Source: Stigmatella ashevillena (GTDB lineage: Bacteria; Myxococcota; Myxococcia; Myxococcales; Myxococcaceae). From it: 64,000 bases of DNA. Under the pieces are notes generated by a model. The model did not search any database. It worked only from the letters and a program-made list of their open reading frames with translations, and was not told where the DNA came from. Positions 1 to 11,902 of the stretch are shown piece after piece. Where the stretch lies: positions 9,480,425-9,544,424 of the forward strand of contig NZ_JAQNDM010000002.1 in assembly GCF_028368975.1 (NCBI RefSeq), in the 5' to 3' direction. Both the position numbers and the translations under genes were made by a program. Positions within the stretch are counted from its first letter, which is position 1; every line of letters begins with the position of its first letter.

Positions 1-618
1 GCCCTGGAAATCCCCATCCATATAAACGCGCGCGCCCGCGGGCTTGGATTTCACCAGCGCGTTGCCGCGCAGCATCGCGCTGCGGCCGGTGGCCACCTGG
101 GCGCGCAGGGAGATGAATTCCTTGGAGTAGCGCTTGGGGCTCAGCTCGAACGTGGGGTTGAGCGCCATCAAGTCGATGAGGTGGAGCCGGGCCTCCTCCA
201 CATCCCCCCGCCGGTGAAGCACGGCGGCATACAGGGCGGTCGCCTCGCACAGCTCCTTGCAGGCGCTCATCATCGCCGCGGCCGCCTGCAACTCCTTGAG
301 GGCGGCGCGCAGCTTGCGCTCCGCGTCCTCGTAGTCGTTGGCCTCGTAGGCCTTCACGCTCTCCGAGAGCCCCTGGGTGCCCCGCTGGAGCGAGGCCTTG
401 GCTTCCTCATCCGGGGGCATGCCGAACAGCTCTTCGGGTTTGCGCACGGTGAACCCGGAGAACTCCGCAAGCCCCTCGTTCATGTAGGTTTCGAGCTTCA
501 CGCCGCGCGCCTCGGCTCCCTGGTCCATGGGAATGAGGAGGGCGCTGACCCGCCGCGGGGTGGGGGGCGGGGAGGCCAGGGCCAGGGCGGGGAGCAACGT
601 GAGCGCCAGGACTTTCAT
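1..618 (-). CDS. Exported PEGA-domain protein (3' end outside window)
   Basis: The first 206 residues are visible, starting at the ATG at 618; the C-terminus lies beyond base 1. It opens with a signal peptide (MKVLALTLLPALALA, then Ser-Pro-Pro), so the protein is exported. The middle is helical and TPR-like (acidic and Ala-rich, about residues 75-150). The last visible part, with GARVYMDGDFQG, looks like the start of a PEGA domain, a small beta domain common in myxobacterial envelope proteins. It lies 46 bases downstream of another PEGA protein on the same strand, so the two are probably co-transcribed. Function unknown; a role at the cell surface is inference. Confidence 0.75.
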   Translation of the reverse strand, partial: MKVLALTLLPALALASPPPTPRRVSALLIPMDQGAEARGVKLETYMNEGLAEFSGFTVRKPEELFGMPPDEEAKASLQRGTQGLSESVKAYEANDYEDAERKLRAALKELQAAAAMMSACKELCEATALYAAVLHRRGDVEEARLHLIDLMALNPTFELSPKRYSKEFISLRAQVATGRSAMLRGNALVKSKPAGARVYMDGDFQG

Positions 619-664
619 GGGGAAACCTCGGTACCTGCCGACACCTGCGCGTGGCGAGCCATTC

Positions 665-2029
665 CTAGAAGCCCAGCCCCGGGAAGCCGGAGATGACGCC
701 ACCGGGCCGTCCCTTGTCTGCCTGGGTGGCGTAGAAGATGCCACCCGTCACCACGGCGGCCCCTCCCACCACGGCGGCCCAGAACCAGGGCTTCTTGACG
801 AGGGACGAGGCCGTGGGGGCCCCGGCCGGGGAGGCGGTCAGAGGGCCTCCCACCAGGAAGCCATGGATGCGTTGCGCCGCACCCTCCACGCTGTCGCTGG
901 GCTTCTTCGAGCGGGTGTCCAACTGCACGCCGCGCAGTCGGCCTTTCGTCTGGACGTCCCACACCTGCACCTCGGCCCCCACGCGGCCCTTCTTCTCGCT
1001 CACGGCGGCGAGCACCACGTAGCGCGCGCCCAGGCGCTCGCCGAGCGAGGCCACCTCGGGGGGAAGGGCGGAGGCGTTGAAGCCCTGCTCGGAGGTGGCC
1101 CGGGTCACGGCGTCCACCACGGTGGCCATCTCCGGAAGCAGGGCGAGCTGGGGCTTCAGCTCCACGTTTTTGGTGGCGGAGAGCTGGGGGTACTCGATGA
1201 CCGGCTGATAGCCGGGCCGGGAGATGACCACCGGGTGCCGCCCCGCGTGCAGTTTCAGCTCGGGCAACGGGGTGACGCCCACGTCCTTTCCATCCACCGT
1301 CACCCGGGCGCCTCGCGGCACCGAGTCGACGAGGAGCGTGCCGGGCGGCTGCCGGGAGAACTCCTGCTGCATGTCCGTGAAGGCCGTCTGGACGTCCGCG
1401 CCGAAGAGCTCCGAGTCCGGTTGAATGGCCGGGTAGGTGGAAATGGCCCGCAGGAAGGAGCGCTTGCCCGTCTCCGGCTCGCCGTTGAGGAGCTGGGCGG
1501 CGCCCAGGAAGATGAAGGCCTTCGCCAACTGCTCGGGTTTCAGCTCCGCGGGGAACTTCTGGTAGGCCTCCACCGCCTCAAGGAACTTCCCCGCGGCGGC
1601 CTCGGGGTCCAGGTTGTCGTAGAGGCCCTTGCCCTCCTCGAAGAGCGCGTCGGCCTCCTGGAAGGAGGCGGGGGCGGGCCGGGGGAAGACGGTGGCCAGG
1701 TCCACCAGGGCCACGTCTGGCTTCGCGGCCAGCAGGCGGGAGAGCTCCTCCTGGAGCGCCTCGGCGGACTTCGAGGAGGCGCCTTGGCGCGGTGCGGCGA
1801 ACACCGCGGTCCGGGGACCCGAGGGCACCGGGGTCACCACGGTCGCGGGGGCAGGCTCGGGCGGGGAAGGGGTGGGCGTGAGGGGCGCGGGCTCGACGGC
1901 GGTCGGCGCCGGGGGGGGGACACGCTTCGAGGCGGCGGGCTTCTTCGCCTTGGCGCGGCGGGAGGACTGGGCCTCGGCCTGGACGCCCAGGACGAGCGCG
2001 AGGACGAGGAGAAGACGGGCAAGGGGCAC
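665..2029 (-). CDS. Exported TPR-like/PEGA-domain protein with C-terminal membrane anchor
   Basis: 454 residues. Residues 1-20 form a signal peptide (MPLARLLLVLALVLGVQAEA). A Lys/Pro-rich spacer (about 22-75) is followed by a helical TPR-like part (about 85-225), then a PEGA domain (about 231-285, with VDSVPRGARVTVDGKDVG and a Pro-Gly-Tyr turn). The stretch from 290 to 410 has mixed alpha/beta character. A hydrophobic helix near 414-436 (WFWAAVVGGAAVVTGG) precedes a short Gly-rich tail, so the protein probably ends in a membrane anchor. It is followed by a second PEGA protein on the same strand and preceded, after 52 bases, by the end of parE. PEGA domains are thought to mediate surface or peptidoglycan contacts; no enzymatic motif is visible. 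Confidence 0.8.
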   Translation of the reverse strand: MPLARLLLVLALVLGVQAEAQSSRRAKAKKPAASKRVPPPAPTAVEPAPLTPTPSPPEPAPATVVTPVPSGPRTAVFAAPRQGASSKSAEALQEELSRLLAAKPDVALVDLATVFPRPAPASFQEADALFEEGKGLYDNLDPEAAAGKFLEAVEAYQKFPAELKPEQLAKAFIFLGAAQLLNGEPETGKRSFLRAISTYPAIQPDSELFGADVQTAFTDMQQEFSRQPPGTLLVDSVPRGARVTVDGKDVGVTPLPELKLHAGRHPVVISRPGYQPVIEYPQLSATKNVELKPQLALLPEMATVVDAVTRATSEQGFNASALPPEVASLGERLGARYVVLAAVSEKKGRVGAEVQVWDVQTKGRLRGVQLDTRSKKPSDSVEGAAQRIHGFLVGGPLTASPAGAPTASSLVKKPWFWAAVVGGAAVVTGGIFYATQADKGRPGGVISGFPGLGF

Positions 2030-2081
2030 GGCCGGGATGCTACCCGAGCCGAGCCCCTGGACACCATGCTCTCAGAGAGGA

Positions 2082-4010
2082 TCAGAAATCGAGATCCTGG
2101 ACCTCGCCTGCCCGCTCCATGATGAACTTGAAGCGCGCGCTGACATCCTTGCCGAGCAGGTCATTGATGACGCGGTCGGTCTCCAGGGGGTTGTCGATCG
2201 TCACCTGGAGGCTCATGCGCTTGTGGGGGTCGAGCGTCGTGGTCTTCAGCTCGTCGGCCGTCATCTCGCCGAGGCCCTTGAATCGCATGATGTTGGGCTT
2301 GGCGTTGCCCTTGGCCTTCTCCCGGACGATGCGGTCCCGGTCCGCCTCATCGAGCGCCCAGTACGTCTCCTTGCCGATCTCCACCTTGTAGAGCGGGGGC
2401 TGGGCGATGTGGACGGCGCCGCTCTCGATGAGCGGGCGCAGGTGCCGGTAGAAGAAGGTGAGCAGCAGCGTGGCGATGTGGTGGCCGTCGCTGTCGGCGT
2501 CCATGAGCAGGAAGACGCGGCCGTAGCGCAGCTTGGAGATATCGAAGTCCGAGCCGATGCCGCACCCCAGGGCGCTGACGATGTCCTGGAGCTCTTTGTT
2601 GGTGGCCACCTTGTCCGTGGAGGCCTGCTCCGCGTTGAGCACCTTGCCGCGCAAGGGGAGGATGGCCTGGGTGCGCCTGTCTCTTCCCTGCTTGGCGCTG
2701 CCGCCTGCGGAGTCACCTTCCACGAGGAACAGCTCGCTGGTGCCCGGCTCCGTGGAGGAGCAGTCGGCGAGCTTGCCCGGCAGGTTCAGCCGGTGGCTCA
2801 CCGCCGTCTTGCGGCTCACCGCCTGGGAGGCGGCACGGCTGGCCTCGCGCGCGCGGGCGGCCAGGATGATGCGCGCCACGGCCGCCTCGCCGATGGTCTT
2901 GTTGTCGTTGAGCCACTTCTCCAGCGCCGGCCGCAGCACGCCATCCACCTGGGCCGTCACCTCGGGGTTGTTGAGCCGCCCCTTGGTCTGCCCCTGGAAC
3001 TGCGGCTCCACCACGTAGCAGGAGAGGATGGCGGTGATGCCCTCGCGGATGTCCTCCGCGGTGAGGGTGACGCCCTTGGGGCTCAGGTTGTGCGTTTCGA
3101 TGTAATTGCGCACCGCCTTCACCACCGCGCCGCGCAGGCCCGCCTCGTGCGTTCCGCCTTGCGGGGTGGGGATGCCGTTGACGTAGGAGCGGATGTTCTC
3201 GTCCGTGGCCTCCGTCCACACCAGGGCGGCCTCCAGGCGCACCTCGGTGTCGCGCGAGTGGTAGAAGACGGCGCTGCCCGGGGGCACCACCGGCTTGTTG
3301 CGCTCGGCCACCACCTTGTTGAGGTACTCGGCGATGCCGCCATCGTGCTTGTACGTCACCGAGGTGGCGGGGCTGGCCGTCTCATCCTTCCAGACGACCG
3401 TCATGCCCTTGTGCAGGTAGCTCTTGGCCTCCAGGCGCTCACGGATGAGCTCGGGATCGAACTTCAGCTTCTCGCCGAAGATCTCCGGATCCGGCTCGAA
3501 GGTCGTGGCGGTGCCGGTGCCGCGCGCCGGGCCCTCTACCTTCAGCGGGGTGGTGGGCTTGCCGCGGGCATAGTGCTGCACGTGGCGCTTGCCCTCGCGT
3601 TTGATCTCCACGAGCAACTTGCGCGACAGCGCGTTCACCACGGAGCTGCCCACGCCGTGCAGACCGCCCGAGTGGATGTAGTTGCCCTGCTCGAACTTGC
3701 CGCCCGCGTGCAGCGTGGTGAGGATGACCTCCACGGCGGGCTTCTTGAGCTTGGGCATGATGTCCACGGGGATGCCGCGCCCGTTGTCCACCACGGTGAT
3801 GCTGCGGCTGTCCTTGTGGAGCGTGACTTCCACGGTGGAGGCGTGGCCGTTGATGACCTCGTCCACCGAGTTGTCGAGGATTTCCCACAGCAGGTGGTGA
3901 TAGCCCGTGCTGTCGGTGCCTCCGATGTACATGGCCGGGCGCTTGCGCACCGGCTCCAGGCCCTCGAGGACCTGGATGTCCGCACCTGTGTACGTTTCCT
4001 TCTTCGCCAT
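2082..4010 (-). CDS. parE: DNA topoisomerase IV subunit B
   Basis: 642 residues. ParE supplies the ATPase and TOPRIM half of topoisomerase IV, which unlinks daughter chromosomes. The GHKL ATPase has E43 and N47 in [10 protein letters not shown], then DNGRGIP near 75 and [14 protein letters not shown]. The TOPRIM domain has [16 protein letters not shown] and [15 protein letters not shown], and the C-terminus has RFKGLGEM. The DADSDGxHIATLL form, rather than GyrB-like DADVDGSHI, and the lack of a long insert favour ParE over GyrB. The ATG at 4010 has a GAGGA ribosome site 6 bases upstream and lies 12 bases after the parC stop, so parC and parE form one operon. Confidence 0.93.
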   Translation of the reverse strand: MAKKETYTGADIQVLEGLEPVRKRPAMYIGGTDSTGYHHLLWEILDNSVDEVINGHASTVEVTLHKDSRSITVVDNGRGIPVDIMPKLKKPAVEVILTTLHAGGKFEQGNYIHSGGLHGVGSSVVNALSRKLLVEIKREGKRHVQHYARGKPTTPLKVEGPARGTGTATTFEPDPEIFGEKLKFDPELIRERLEAKSYLHKGMTVVWKDETASPATSVTYKHDGGIAEYLNKVVAERNKPVVPPGSAVFYHSRDTEVRLEAALVWTEATDENIRSYVNGIPTPQGGTHEAGLRGAVVKAVRNYIETHNLSPKGVTLTAEDIREGITAILSCYVVEPQFQGQTKGRLNNPEVTAQVDGVLRPALEKWLNDNKTIGEAAVARIILAARAREASRAASQAVSRKTAVSHRLNLPGKLADCSSTEPGTSELFLVEGDSAGGSAKQGRDRRTQAILPLRGKVLNAEQASTDKVATNKELQDIVSALGCGIGSDFDISKLRYGRVFLLMDADSDGHHIATLLLTFFYRHLRPLIESGAVHIAQPPLYKVEIGKETYWALDEADRDRIVREKAKGNAKPNIMRFKGLGEMTADELKTTTLDPHKRMSLQVTIDNPLETDRVINDLLGKDVSARFKFIMERAGEVQDLDF

Positions 4011-4022
4011 GACGTTCCTCGG

Positions 4023-6407
<2,385 letters not shown>

Positions 6408-6669
6408 GTGTTCAGGCAAAGGAACATCCGTTCCCCAACGCGGCCCGCGCCTCGCGCAGTCCACGCCATGCGGAAAACGGGTGGGTGATTGTCGGCCCCC
6501 CTACCATGGCCCACTGACAGAGGAAAAGAATTCGAGGGGTTGCGGCCTCTCGGAGGCCCCAAATCTATACAGGCGTTCAGTGTTTCGCGCCAGCCGAAGC
6601 CTTGCGTAAAGCATCGAAAAGACGGGGCTCTCCGCCCGCTGGGCAGGGGGAAGGCCGAGGCGGCGAGAA
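6408..6669. other. Intergenic region upstream of parC
   Basis: 262 bases between the stop of the exported protein at 6670 and the parC start. It should hold the parC-parE promoter, but no convincing -35/-10 pair stood out. A short hairpin (GGCCTC-TCG-GAGGCC, 6544-6558) lies about 110 bases past the 6670 stop; it lacks a T-run and is too weak to call a terminator. Confidence 0.4.
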
Positions 6670-7344
6670 CTAGGGCCTGACCGGGCTTCCGGCCTTGGTG
6701 CCAGGGCTCTTCGCGCTGCCTCCCCGGAAGATGCGGACGCCACTGCCCGAGCCGCCACTGAGCATGCCGGCGAGGGTCCCCTGAATCGCCTTGCTGCCAG
6801 TCGGGTGGTAGATGACGCGCACCTTGCGGCCCGAGGGCAGGGTGGTGCTGGTGGCGTCGATGAGCAGGTAGACGGTCCGGTCCTCGAACTGGACGCGCTC
6901 CGGGTCCTGGCGGTGGTTGAGGTCCGCGAGCGCCTCGCCATCCTCGACCGACTGGGCGTTGTCGGAGAGCTGGCGCACCTTGACGCGCAGGAAGGTGTCG
7001 GCGCGGTTGTCCAGGTACTCGCGCACGCCTTGAACGACGATGGCCAGATCCGCGCCCGTCTCCGGAACGCCCTTGCCGAGCTGGATGCCCGTCGAGGTGC
7101 TCGAATCGGTGTCCAGGAAGAGGGTGGCGTTGGCACAGCGGTTCTTGCAGGCGTCGCCCCAAGGGTCCTTGTTGAAGAGCAGGCGCATGGCGAAGTCGCT
7201 GCCCTGAGGGCCCACGGTGGCATCGATGATGACGGGGCGCTCCTGATCCGGCGGAGGGCTGTAGCGCAGGGTGGACTTGGGTGCGGCGGCGGTGCCCGTG
7301 CTGGCGAGCAGGGTCCAGGCAAGCGTCAGCAACGGTCTCTTCAC
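6670..7344 (-). CDS. Exported protein of unknown function
   Basis: 224 residues with a signal peptide (MKRPLLTLAWTLLASTGTAAA). The mature part looks like a beta-rich domain: it opens with an alternating hydrophobic stretch (PVIIDATVGPQGSDFAMRL), has two close cysteines in DACKNRCAN that could form a disulfide, and an acidic segment DTDSSTSTG. The C-terminal third is Gly/Ser-rich (SGGSGSGVRIFRGGS) and basic. No known domain was recognised and no catalytic motif is visible. It is transcribed alone, divergently from the hydrolase at 7536, with 191 bases between the two starts. Confidence 0.7.
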   Translation of the reverse strand: MKRPLLTLAWTLLASTGTAAAPKSTLRYSPPPDQERPVIIDATVGPQGSDFAMRLLFNKDPWGDACKNRCANATLFLDTDSSTSTGIQLGKGVPETGADLAIVVQGVREYLDNRADTFLRVKVRQLSDNAQSVEDGEALADLNHRQDPERVQFEDRTVYLLIDATSTTLPSGRKVRVIYHPTGSKAIQGTLAGMLSGGSGSGVRIFRGGSAKSPGTKAGSPVRP

Positions 7345-7481
7345 GGCAGGGCCTCCCGAGGGCTTCCAGGGACATTCAAATGGGAAGTGGGCCGCGCCTC
7401 AAGTCACCCGGCGTGTTTCCTCTCCCCGCAGCGCCTGCGCCCCCGCCCCCTTTCTGATGAAACAGGTGGGTGTCCCACAGC

Positions 7482-7496
7482 CTACCTATCTGGTAG
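7482..7496. promoter_or_regulatory. Short inverted repeat in divergent intergenic region
   Basis: CTACC-TATCT-GGTAG, a perfect 5-bp dyad with a 5-base spacer, lies 40 bases before the start of the hydrolase at 7536 and inside the divergent promoter region. It could be an operator, but 5-bp dyads occur often by chance. Confidence 0.25.
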
Positions 7497-7535
7497 CGTG
7501 GCACAGCGGCCCGGACGTGGGCGCGAGGAGGAAGG

Positions 7536-8198
7536 ATGACCTTGGAAACACTGTATGTACGTCAGCTCAAGCTCGGGCCCATGGACAACTTCGTGTACCT
7601 GGTGGGGGCGGCGGACGCCCCCGAGGTGCTGGTGGTGGATCCGGCCTGGGACGTGCCGGCCATCGAGCGCGCGGTGGCCGAGGATGGCAAGCGGCTGGTG
7701 GGAGCGTTTGTGTCGCACTGCCACAAGGACCACATCAACGGGCTGCCGGAGCTGCTGTCGCGCCATGACGTGCCGGTGTACGCCCAGCGCGAGGAGGTGG
7801 CGTTCTCGGAGGACCTGCGCGCGCTGGGAGACGCGCTTCGCCCGGTGGGGCCGGGGGATGCGTTGACGGTGGGGCCGAGGACGTTCCTGGCGCTCCATAC
7901 GCCCGGCCACACGCCGGGCTCGCATTGCCTGCTGGCGGGGGATGCGTTGGTGTCCGGAGACACGGTCTTCATCAATGGCTGCGGGCGGTGTGACATGCGG
8001 GGGGGCAACCCGGAGGACATGTACCGCTCGCTGTCCCAGGTGCTGCTGCGGGTGCCGGATGAGACGCGGCTGTGGCCCGGGCACGACTACGCGGACGTGC
8101 CCGTGGCGGCGATGGGGCAGGTGCGCCAGGCCAACCCGTACTTCGCCTTTCCGGACGTGGCCTCTTTCGTGGCCTACCGCATGCGCCCGCGCCGGTGA
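7536..8198 (+). CDS. Metallo-beta-lactamase-fold hydrolase (glyoxalase II-like)
   Basis: 220 residues, cytoplasmic. The metal-binding signature is intact: H61-C-H63-K-D65-H66 in SHCHKDHINGL, then HTPGHTPGSHC with the next ligand, GDALVSGDTVF supplying the bridging Asp, and WPGHDY with the last His. This arrangement is typical of glyoxalase II, persulfide dioxygenase and related thioester or sulfur hydrolases; the exact substrate cannot be told from sequence. The start has a strong ribosome site (GGAGGAAGG). The stop is two bases before the start of the kinase gene at 8201, so the two are co-transcribed, which may link the enzyme to kinase signalling. Confidence 0.85.
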   Translation: MTLETLYVRQLKLGPMDNFVYLVGAADAPEVLVVDPAWDVPAIERAVAEDGKRLVGAFVSHCHKDHINGLPELLSRHDVPVYAQREEVAFSEDLRALGDALRPVGPGDALTVGPRTFLALHTPGHTPGSHCLLAGDALVSGDTVFINGCGRCDMRGGNPEDMYRSLSQVLLRVPDETRLWPGHDYADVPVAAMGQVRQANPYFAFPDVASFVAYRMRPRR

Positions 8199-8200
8199 AC

Positions 8201-9637
8201 ATGGACCCCACCTCGATTCCGAATGGTGAGACGGTGGGGCCCTGGCGGGTGCTGAACTGGGGCGGCCAGGGCTCCTTCGGGGTTGTCTACATTGTCGACC
8301 GGGTAGGGCAGGTGGGGAAGGGGCTCTTCGCGCTGAAGATCGCACGTCATCCGCTGAGCCTGCGATTCGAGCGGGAGGCGGAGCTGCTCGCGCGGCTCCA
8401 GCACCCCCACGTGCCGCGCCTCCATGACCGGGGCTGGTGGACGACGCGCGGGGGCGTGGCCTTCCCGTATCTGGTCATGGACTGGGTGGAAGGAGCGACC
8501 CTGTATGAGTGGAACGCCCGGCATCCGCTCACGTCCCGCCAGATGTTCCGGCTGCTCGCGCACGTGGCGCGTGCCCTGGAGGCGACGCATGGCGTGGGGG
8601 GCGTGCACCGGGACGTGAAAGGCGACAACATTGTGGTGCGGCGGGAGGACGCGCAGGCGGTGCTTCTGGACTTCGGCTCCGCGGTCTACGCGGAGACGCG
8701 CATGCTCACGCACCATCCACCGCCGCCGGGGACACCGCGATACCAGAGTCCCGAGTGCGTGCGCTTTCAGTGGGAAAGCTTGCGCCATCCCACCGCCCGG
8801 TATGAGTCCCATCCGGCGGACGACGTGTATGCCTTGGGGGTCACTGCCTACCGCCTCGTTATGGGCCGCTATCCGCCTGCCGCGATGGAGATGAAGGAGA
8901 CAGCAGAGGGCGTTCAGCCCTTCTATCCGCCGGTAGAGCCGCCCGGGAAATCGATGAATGTGAGCCCGGAGTTGTCGCGGCTCATCGTCCGGATGCTCTC
9001 CCGCGAGCCCTCGCAGCGGGGCAGTGCCGCACAGATTGCTCAGGCGCTCGAACGGGCAGCGAAGCGAGGGGGGCGCCGGGCGGATCAGCTGATCACCCCG
9101 GTGGTGGCCCAGAAGCATGCCCTGCTCAAGGTCTGTTTTGGCACGTGGGATCATGCCTGCGGATGGCTCCTGGGGGTTGCCCTGGGGCTGATCCTGGGCA
9201 TCGGGATGGGGCGGGGGAAGCTGTCTCCGCGCGCAGCGCCAACCAAGGAAGTCCGAGGGGGTGGCCAGGAGGATGGGGGCTCTGTGGGGCTCGCGGATGA
9301 AGCGGTAGCGGGCTCTGTGAGTACGGAATCGTTCGATCCTGTGCAAGATGGAATCCTGCACGACATTCCCAAGAGGCCGCTCCCGGGCCAGAGCCGCCCG
9401 CCCTGTGACGAGCCCGAGGTGGAGATCAATGAGGGTTGTTGGGTCAGGCTGACCGATGCATCCCCTCCCTGTGGTGAGCTCAGATATGATATGAGAGGAA
9501 GGGGAAGTGCTACAGGCCAACGTTTGATCCCCCTCTCCCCTCGACCTCCCTCTCGCCGTGAAAACGTGTGCTCAGCTGTTCTCGATGGTTCCGCTGTGGA
9601 GCAATGGCTGAGCACACGTTATTGGCTGCCGTTCTAA
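8201..9637 (+). CDS. Membrane-anchored Ser/Thr protein kinase (eukaryote-like)
   Basis: 478 residues from the ATG at 8201. The kinase domain (about 14-290) looks active: glycine loop GGQGSFGVVY (21-30), K46 in FALKIAR, HRD motif H136-R137-D138 followed by K140 and N143, DFG at D157, and a SPE motif at 183-185. One transmembrane helix (about 319-337, GWLLGVALGLILGIGMG) splits the cytoplasmic kinase from an outer tail of about 140 residues that contains five cysteines and no recognised sensor fold. It follows the hydrolase gene after 2 bases. Its stop at 9637 faces the convergent gene ending at 9645, leaving only 7 bases for termination. Myxobacteria hold many such kinases; target unknown. Confidence 0.88.
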   Translation: MDPTSIPNGETVGPWRVLNWGGQGSFGVVYIVDRVGQVGKGLFALKIARHPLSLRFEREAELLARLQHPHVPRLHDRGWWTTRGGVAFPYLVMDWVEGATLYEWNARHPLTSRQMFRLLAHVARALEATHGVGGVHRDVKGDNIVVRREDAQAVLLDFGSAVYAETRMLTHHPPPPGTPRYQSPECVRFQWESLRHPTARYESHPADDVYALGVTAYRLVMGRYPPAAMEMKETAEGVQPFYPPVEPPGKSMNVSPELSRLIVRMLSREPSQRGSAAQIAQALERAAKRGGRRADQLITPVVAQKHALLKVCFGTWDHACGWLLGVALGLILGIGMGRGKLSPRAAPTKEVRGGGQEDGGSVGLADEAVAGSVSTESFDPVQDGILHDIPKRPLPGQSRPPCDEPEVEINEGCWVRLTDASPPCGELRYDMRGRGSATGQRLIPLSPRPPSRRENVCSAVLDGSAVEQWLSTRYWLPF

Positions 9638-9644
9638 AGAGAGC

Positions 9645-11804
9645 CTACGGCATTTCCTCGACCAGCAGCAGGTTCTGTCCACGGTTCCAACCAAAGTAGT
9701 TGGAACCACAGGAGCTTGCATTCCACTGCTGCGTGGTTGACCAGATGGCGAACGTATGCGTGCCAGCTGTCAGGTTTGGGGTGATGCACGTCAGGTTCAC
9801 GGGATGGTGGTGATCCTGAGCCGCACCCGAAGCCATATACTGGGCATTGCTACACCCAGAGGGCTGATTGTCGATATACAGCTCAAAGAATCCCCAGTAT
9901 CCGTTGCAATTGAGCGTCGCACGGAATGTGTCTGAGTAGGTGAATTTCACCGTTTTCCCGGAAGTGCTGACGTTGTGAAGAATCTGCCGTGCACCGACGC
10001 CTGCCCAATATCCGGAGAGTTCGCCGCTTGCTACTCCTGCGTTCGAGTAGGTCAAACCAGTACTCGGAATTTCTTCGACGAGGAGAAGGGGGTTGCTGCG
10101 GGCCCAGCCAAGCCGTGGAGTGCCCGACATTGCCATGAACGCGACTTGCAGCGTGTGGCGGGTCGCAGAGACATTTGGCAGAATACAGGTCAGTACAAAG
10201 GGCTTTCGGATATCAGCATTAGCGCCTTGAGCATCGTGTTGGCCTGTGTAGCAGTTGGTGTTAGCGCCATCAAGCTGGACCATCACTGTGCCCGCTACGG
10301 CATTTTGATTGTACGCGACGCCTAGAGTGTCTGCGAGCGTTACTTTGAGCAGGGTCGTGGCGGACTGCTTCACAAATGTGACATCGCGTCCGTTTGCCTT
10401 GACAAACGATGTGCTCGTCGTAGCGGTCTCGCTGCCGACTTTCGAGAAGGCGTAAGGCTTGGTTCCATCCAATTCTTCGGCGAGAAGCACCGCGTTGGAA
10501 CCTGTTCCAGCACCGACGTAACTGGTGCCTCCGCTTGCAACAGCCCATGCATCGAATTCGTAGAGCCCCTTCGGAAGCTGCTCGGTGAGACAGACGTTTG
10601 CAAAGGGTTGGAAATAGTTCTGGTTCGAACCAGATGCATTCCAGTTGTACTGATAGGCGTCACACCCCATCGAGCTTCCGTTCATCCTCACCGAGTAAAC
10701 GCCATTGCCTCCAGTGGTGGAATTATAGCCTACGCGGAGGTTGTCGGAAACGGTGATTTTGATACGCGAGGTGTCGCTGGTCTTGTAGAGTGAAACCCGG
10801 CGCCCCACGGGAACCCATGGGTTGGCGATCTCTCCAGATTCGTATGTTCCCGGTGGATTGCTCGCCCACTTGGTCCGGAAGAAGTTGGCCGCGCTGCAAA
10901 CGAGCTGCGTGGTCTGAACTTCCAGATTGCTCAGGCTTCCGTCGCCGTTTGCATCGAGACCGCTCTTCACAGCCGTACCTCCGTAGGCGCAATTGGGGCC
11001 CGCCGGCTCCGGGTCGAGCCGGACGAGGGCGTTCTTGCCATTCTGCCCGGTGGCGCCGGTGCGGCCGTTGCACACGAAGGTGGTGTTGGAGACCTCGTCT
11101 GCGTCGAGGATTCCATTCTCGTTCGAGTCGAGGCCGCTTTTCACGGCGGTACCGCCCTGGGTGCAGTTGGCCCCGGCGGGTTCCACGTCAAGTCGGATGA
11201 GGGCATTGGCGCCGGTGAGGCTTGTTGCGCTCTGGCAGACATACTGAGTGGCCGTCACCTCGGGGGCGCCCAATTGCCCATCGGTGTTCACGTCGATACC
11301 GCCGAGCACCGAGGTTCCGCCCGCCGGACAGTTCGCACCGGCCGATTCAGGCAGCATTTTGACGACGTAGGCGGTGCCGCTCAGTCCGTCCGCGCTGTTG
11401 CAGACGTACTGGGTGCTGGTGACTTCGCTGTCATTTTGAAGCCCGTCGGCATTCGCATCGAGGCCGGACAGGACAGCGATACCTCCAGAGGAGCAACGTG
11501 CGGTGCCCTCCTCGGGGAGGAGCTTGACGAGGGACATCTTTCCACTGGAGTGGGTGCTCCCGCCGCTGCAGACGAAGGAAGTCTGCCGGACCTCGCTGTC
11601 GTTCAGTTCCCCGTCCCCGTTGTCATCCAGGCCGGTTTGGATGGCGGTGCCACCCAGAGGGCAGCGAGCGCCTGGAGGCTCTGGAATGAGGCGGACGGAA
11701 GCGTCTTTGCCGTTGGTGCCATCGCCGGAAGGCGAGGCGCAGGAGGTAAGCGCAAGGACAAAACCGGCCATGACAGACCGGCGAAGACTCCACTGCTGGA
11801 ACAT
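9645..11804 (-). CDS. Repeat lipoprotein with EF-hand-like loops and beta-domain repeats, copy 1
   Basis: 719 residues from the ATG at 11804, which has an AAGGGG ribosome site; an upstream in-frame start is unlikely. A lipoprotein signal ends LALTSC (lipid-bearing Cys22), so the protein is lipid-anchored. The first half has five repeats of about 48 residues, each with two cysteines and an EF-hand-like loop such as LDDNGDGELNDSE or LDSNENGILDADE, separated by collagen-like Gly stretches (GATGQNGKN). This resembles the myxobacterial family annotated as DUF7151. The second half has three beta-rich repeats of about 130 residues, each closing with a motif like LLLVEE. It is a tandem paralogue of 12284-14449 and is richer in A+T than its neighbours. 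Likely a calcium-dependent surface or adhesion protein; that role is inference. Confidence 0.85.
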   Translation of the reverse strand: MFQQWSLRRSVMAGFVLALTSCASPSGDGTNGKDASVRLIPEPPGARCPLGGTAIQTGLDDNGDGELNDSEVRQTSFVCSGGSTHSSGKMSLVKLLPEEGTARCSSGGIAVLSGLDANADGLQNDSEVTSTQYVCNSADGLSGTAYVVKMLPESAGANCPAGGTSVLGGIDVNTDGQLGAPEVTATQYVCQSATSLTGANALIRLDVEPAGANCTQGGTAVKSGLDSNENGILDADEVSNTTFVCNGRTGATGQNGKNALVRLDPEPAGPNCAYGGTAVKSGLDANGDGSLSNLEVQTTQLVCSAANFFRTKWASNPPGTYESGEIANPWVPVGRRVSLYKTSDTSRIKITVSDNLRVGYNSTTGGNGVYSVRMNGSSMGCDAYQYNWNASGSNQNYFQPFANVCLTEQLPKGLYEFDAWAVASGGTSYVGAGTGSNAVLLAEELDGTKPYAFSKVGSETATTSTSFVKANGRDVTFVKQSATTLLKVTLADTLGVAYNQNAVAGTVMVQLDGANTNCYTGQHDAQGANADIRKPFVLTCILPNVSATRHTLQVAFMAMSGTPRLGWARSNPLLLVEEIPSTGLTYSNAGVASGELSGYWAGVGARQILHNVSTSGKTVKFTYSDTFRATLNCNGYWGFFELYIDNQPSGCSNAQYMASGAAQDHHHPVNLTCITPNLTAGTHTFAIWSTTQQWNASSCGSNYFGWNRGQNLLLVEEMP

Positions 11805-11874
11805 CCGATACCCCTTTGAAGGCTGAGTCGCGGGACACGCTGCATCGCGGTCCATTCGCTGTCAGCGCCCAAAG

Positions 11875-11902
11875 CAGACATCAGCAGTTCAATGACGGTC
11901 AA
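11875..11902 (-). promoter_or_regulatory. Putative sigma-70-type promoter of repeat lipoprotein copy 1
   Basis: On the minus strand TTGACC, a 16-base spacer and TGTCTG lie 71-98 bases upstream of the start at 11804. The same arrangement occurs before copy 2, and sequence similarity between the two copies ends just beyond the TTGACC box. The -10 box is poor, so this is a candidate supported mainly by conservation between copies. Confidence 0.4.
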
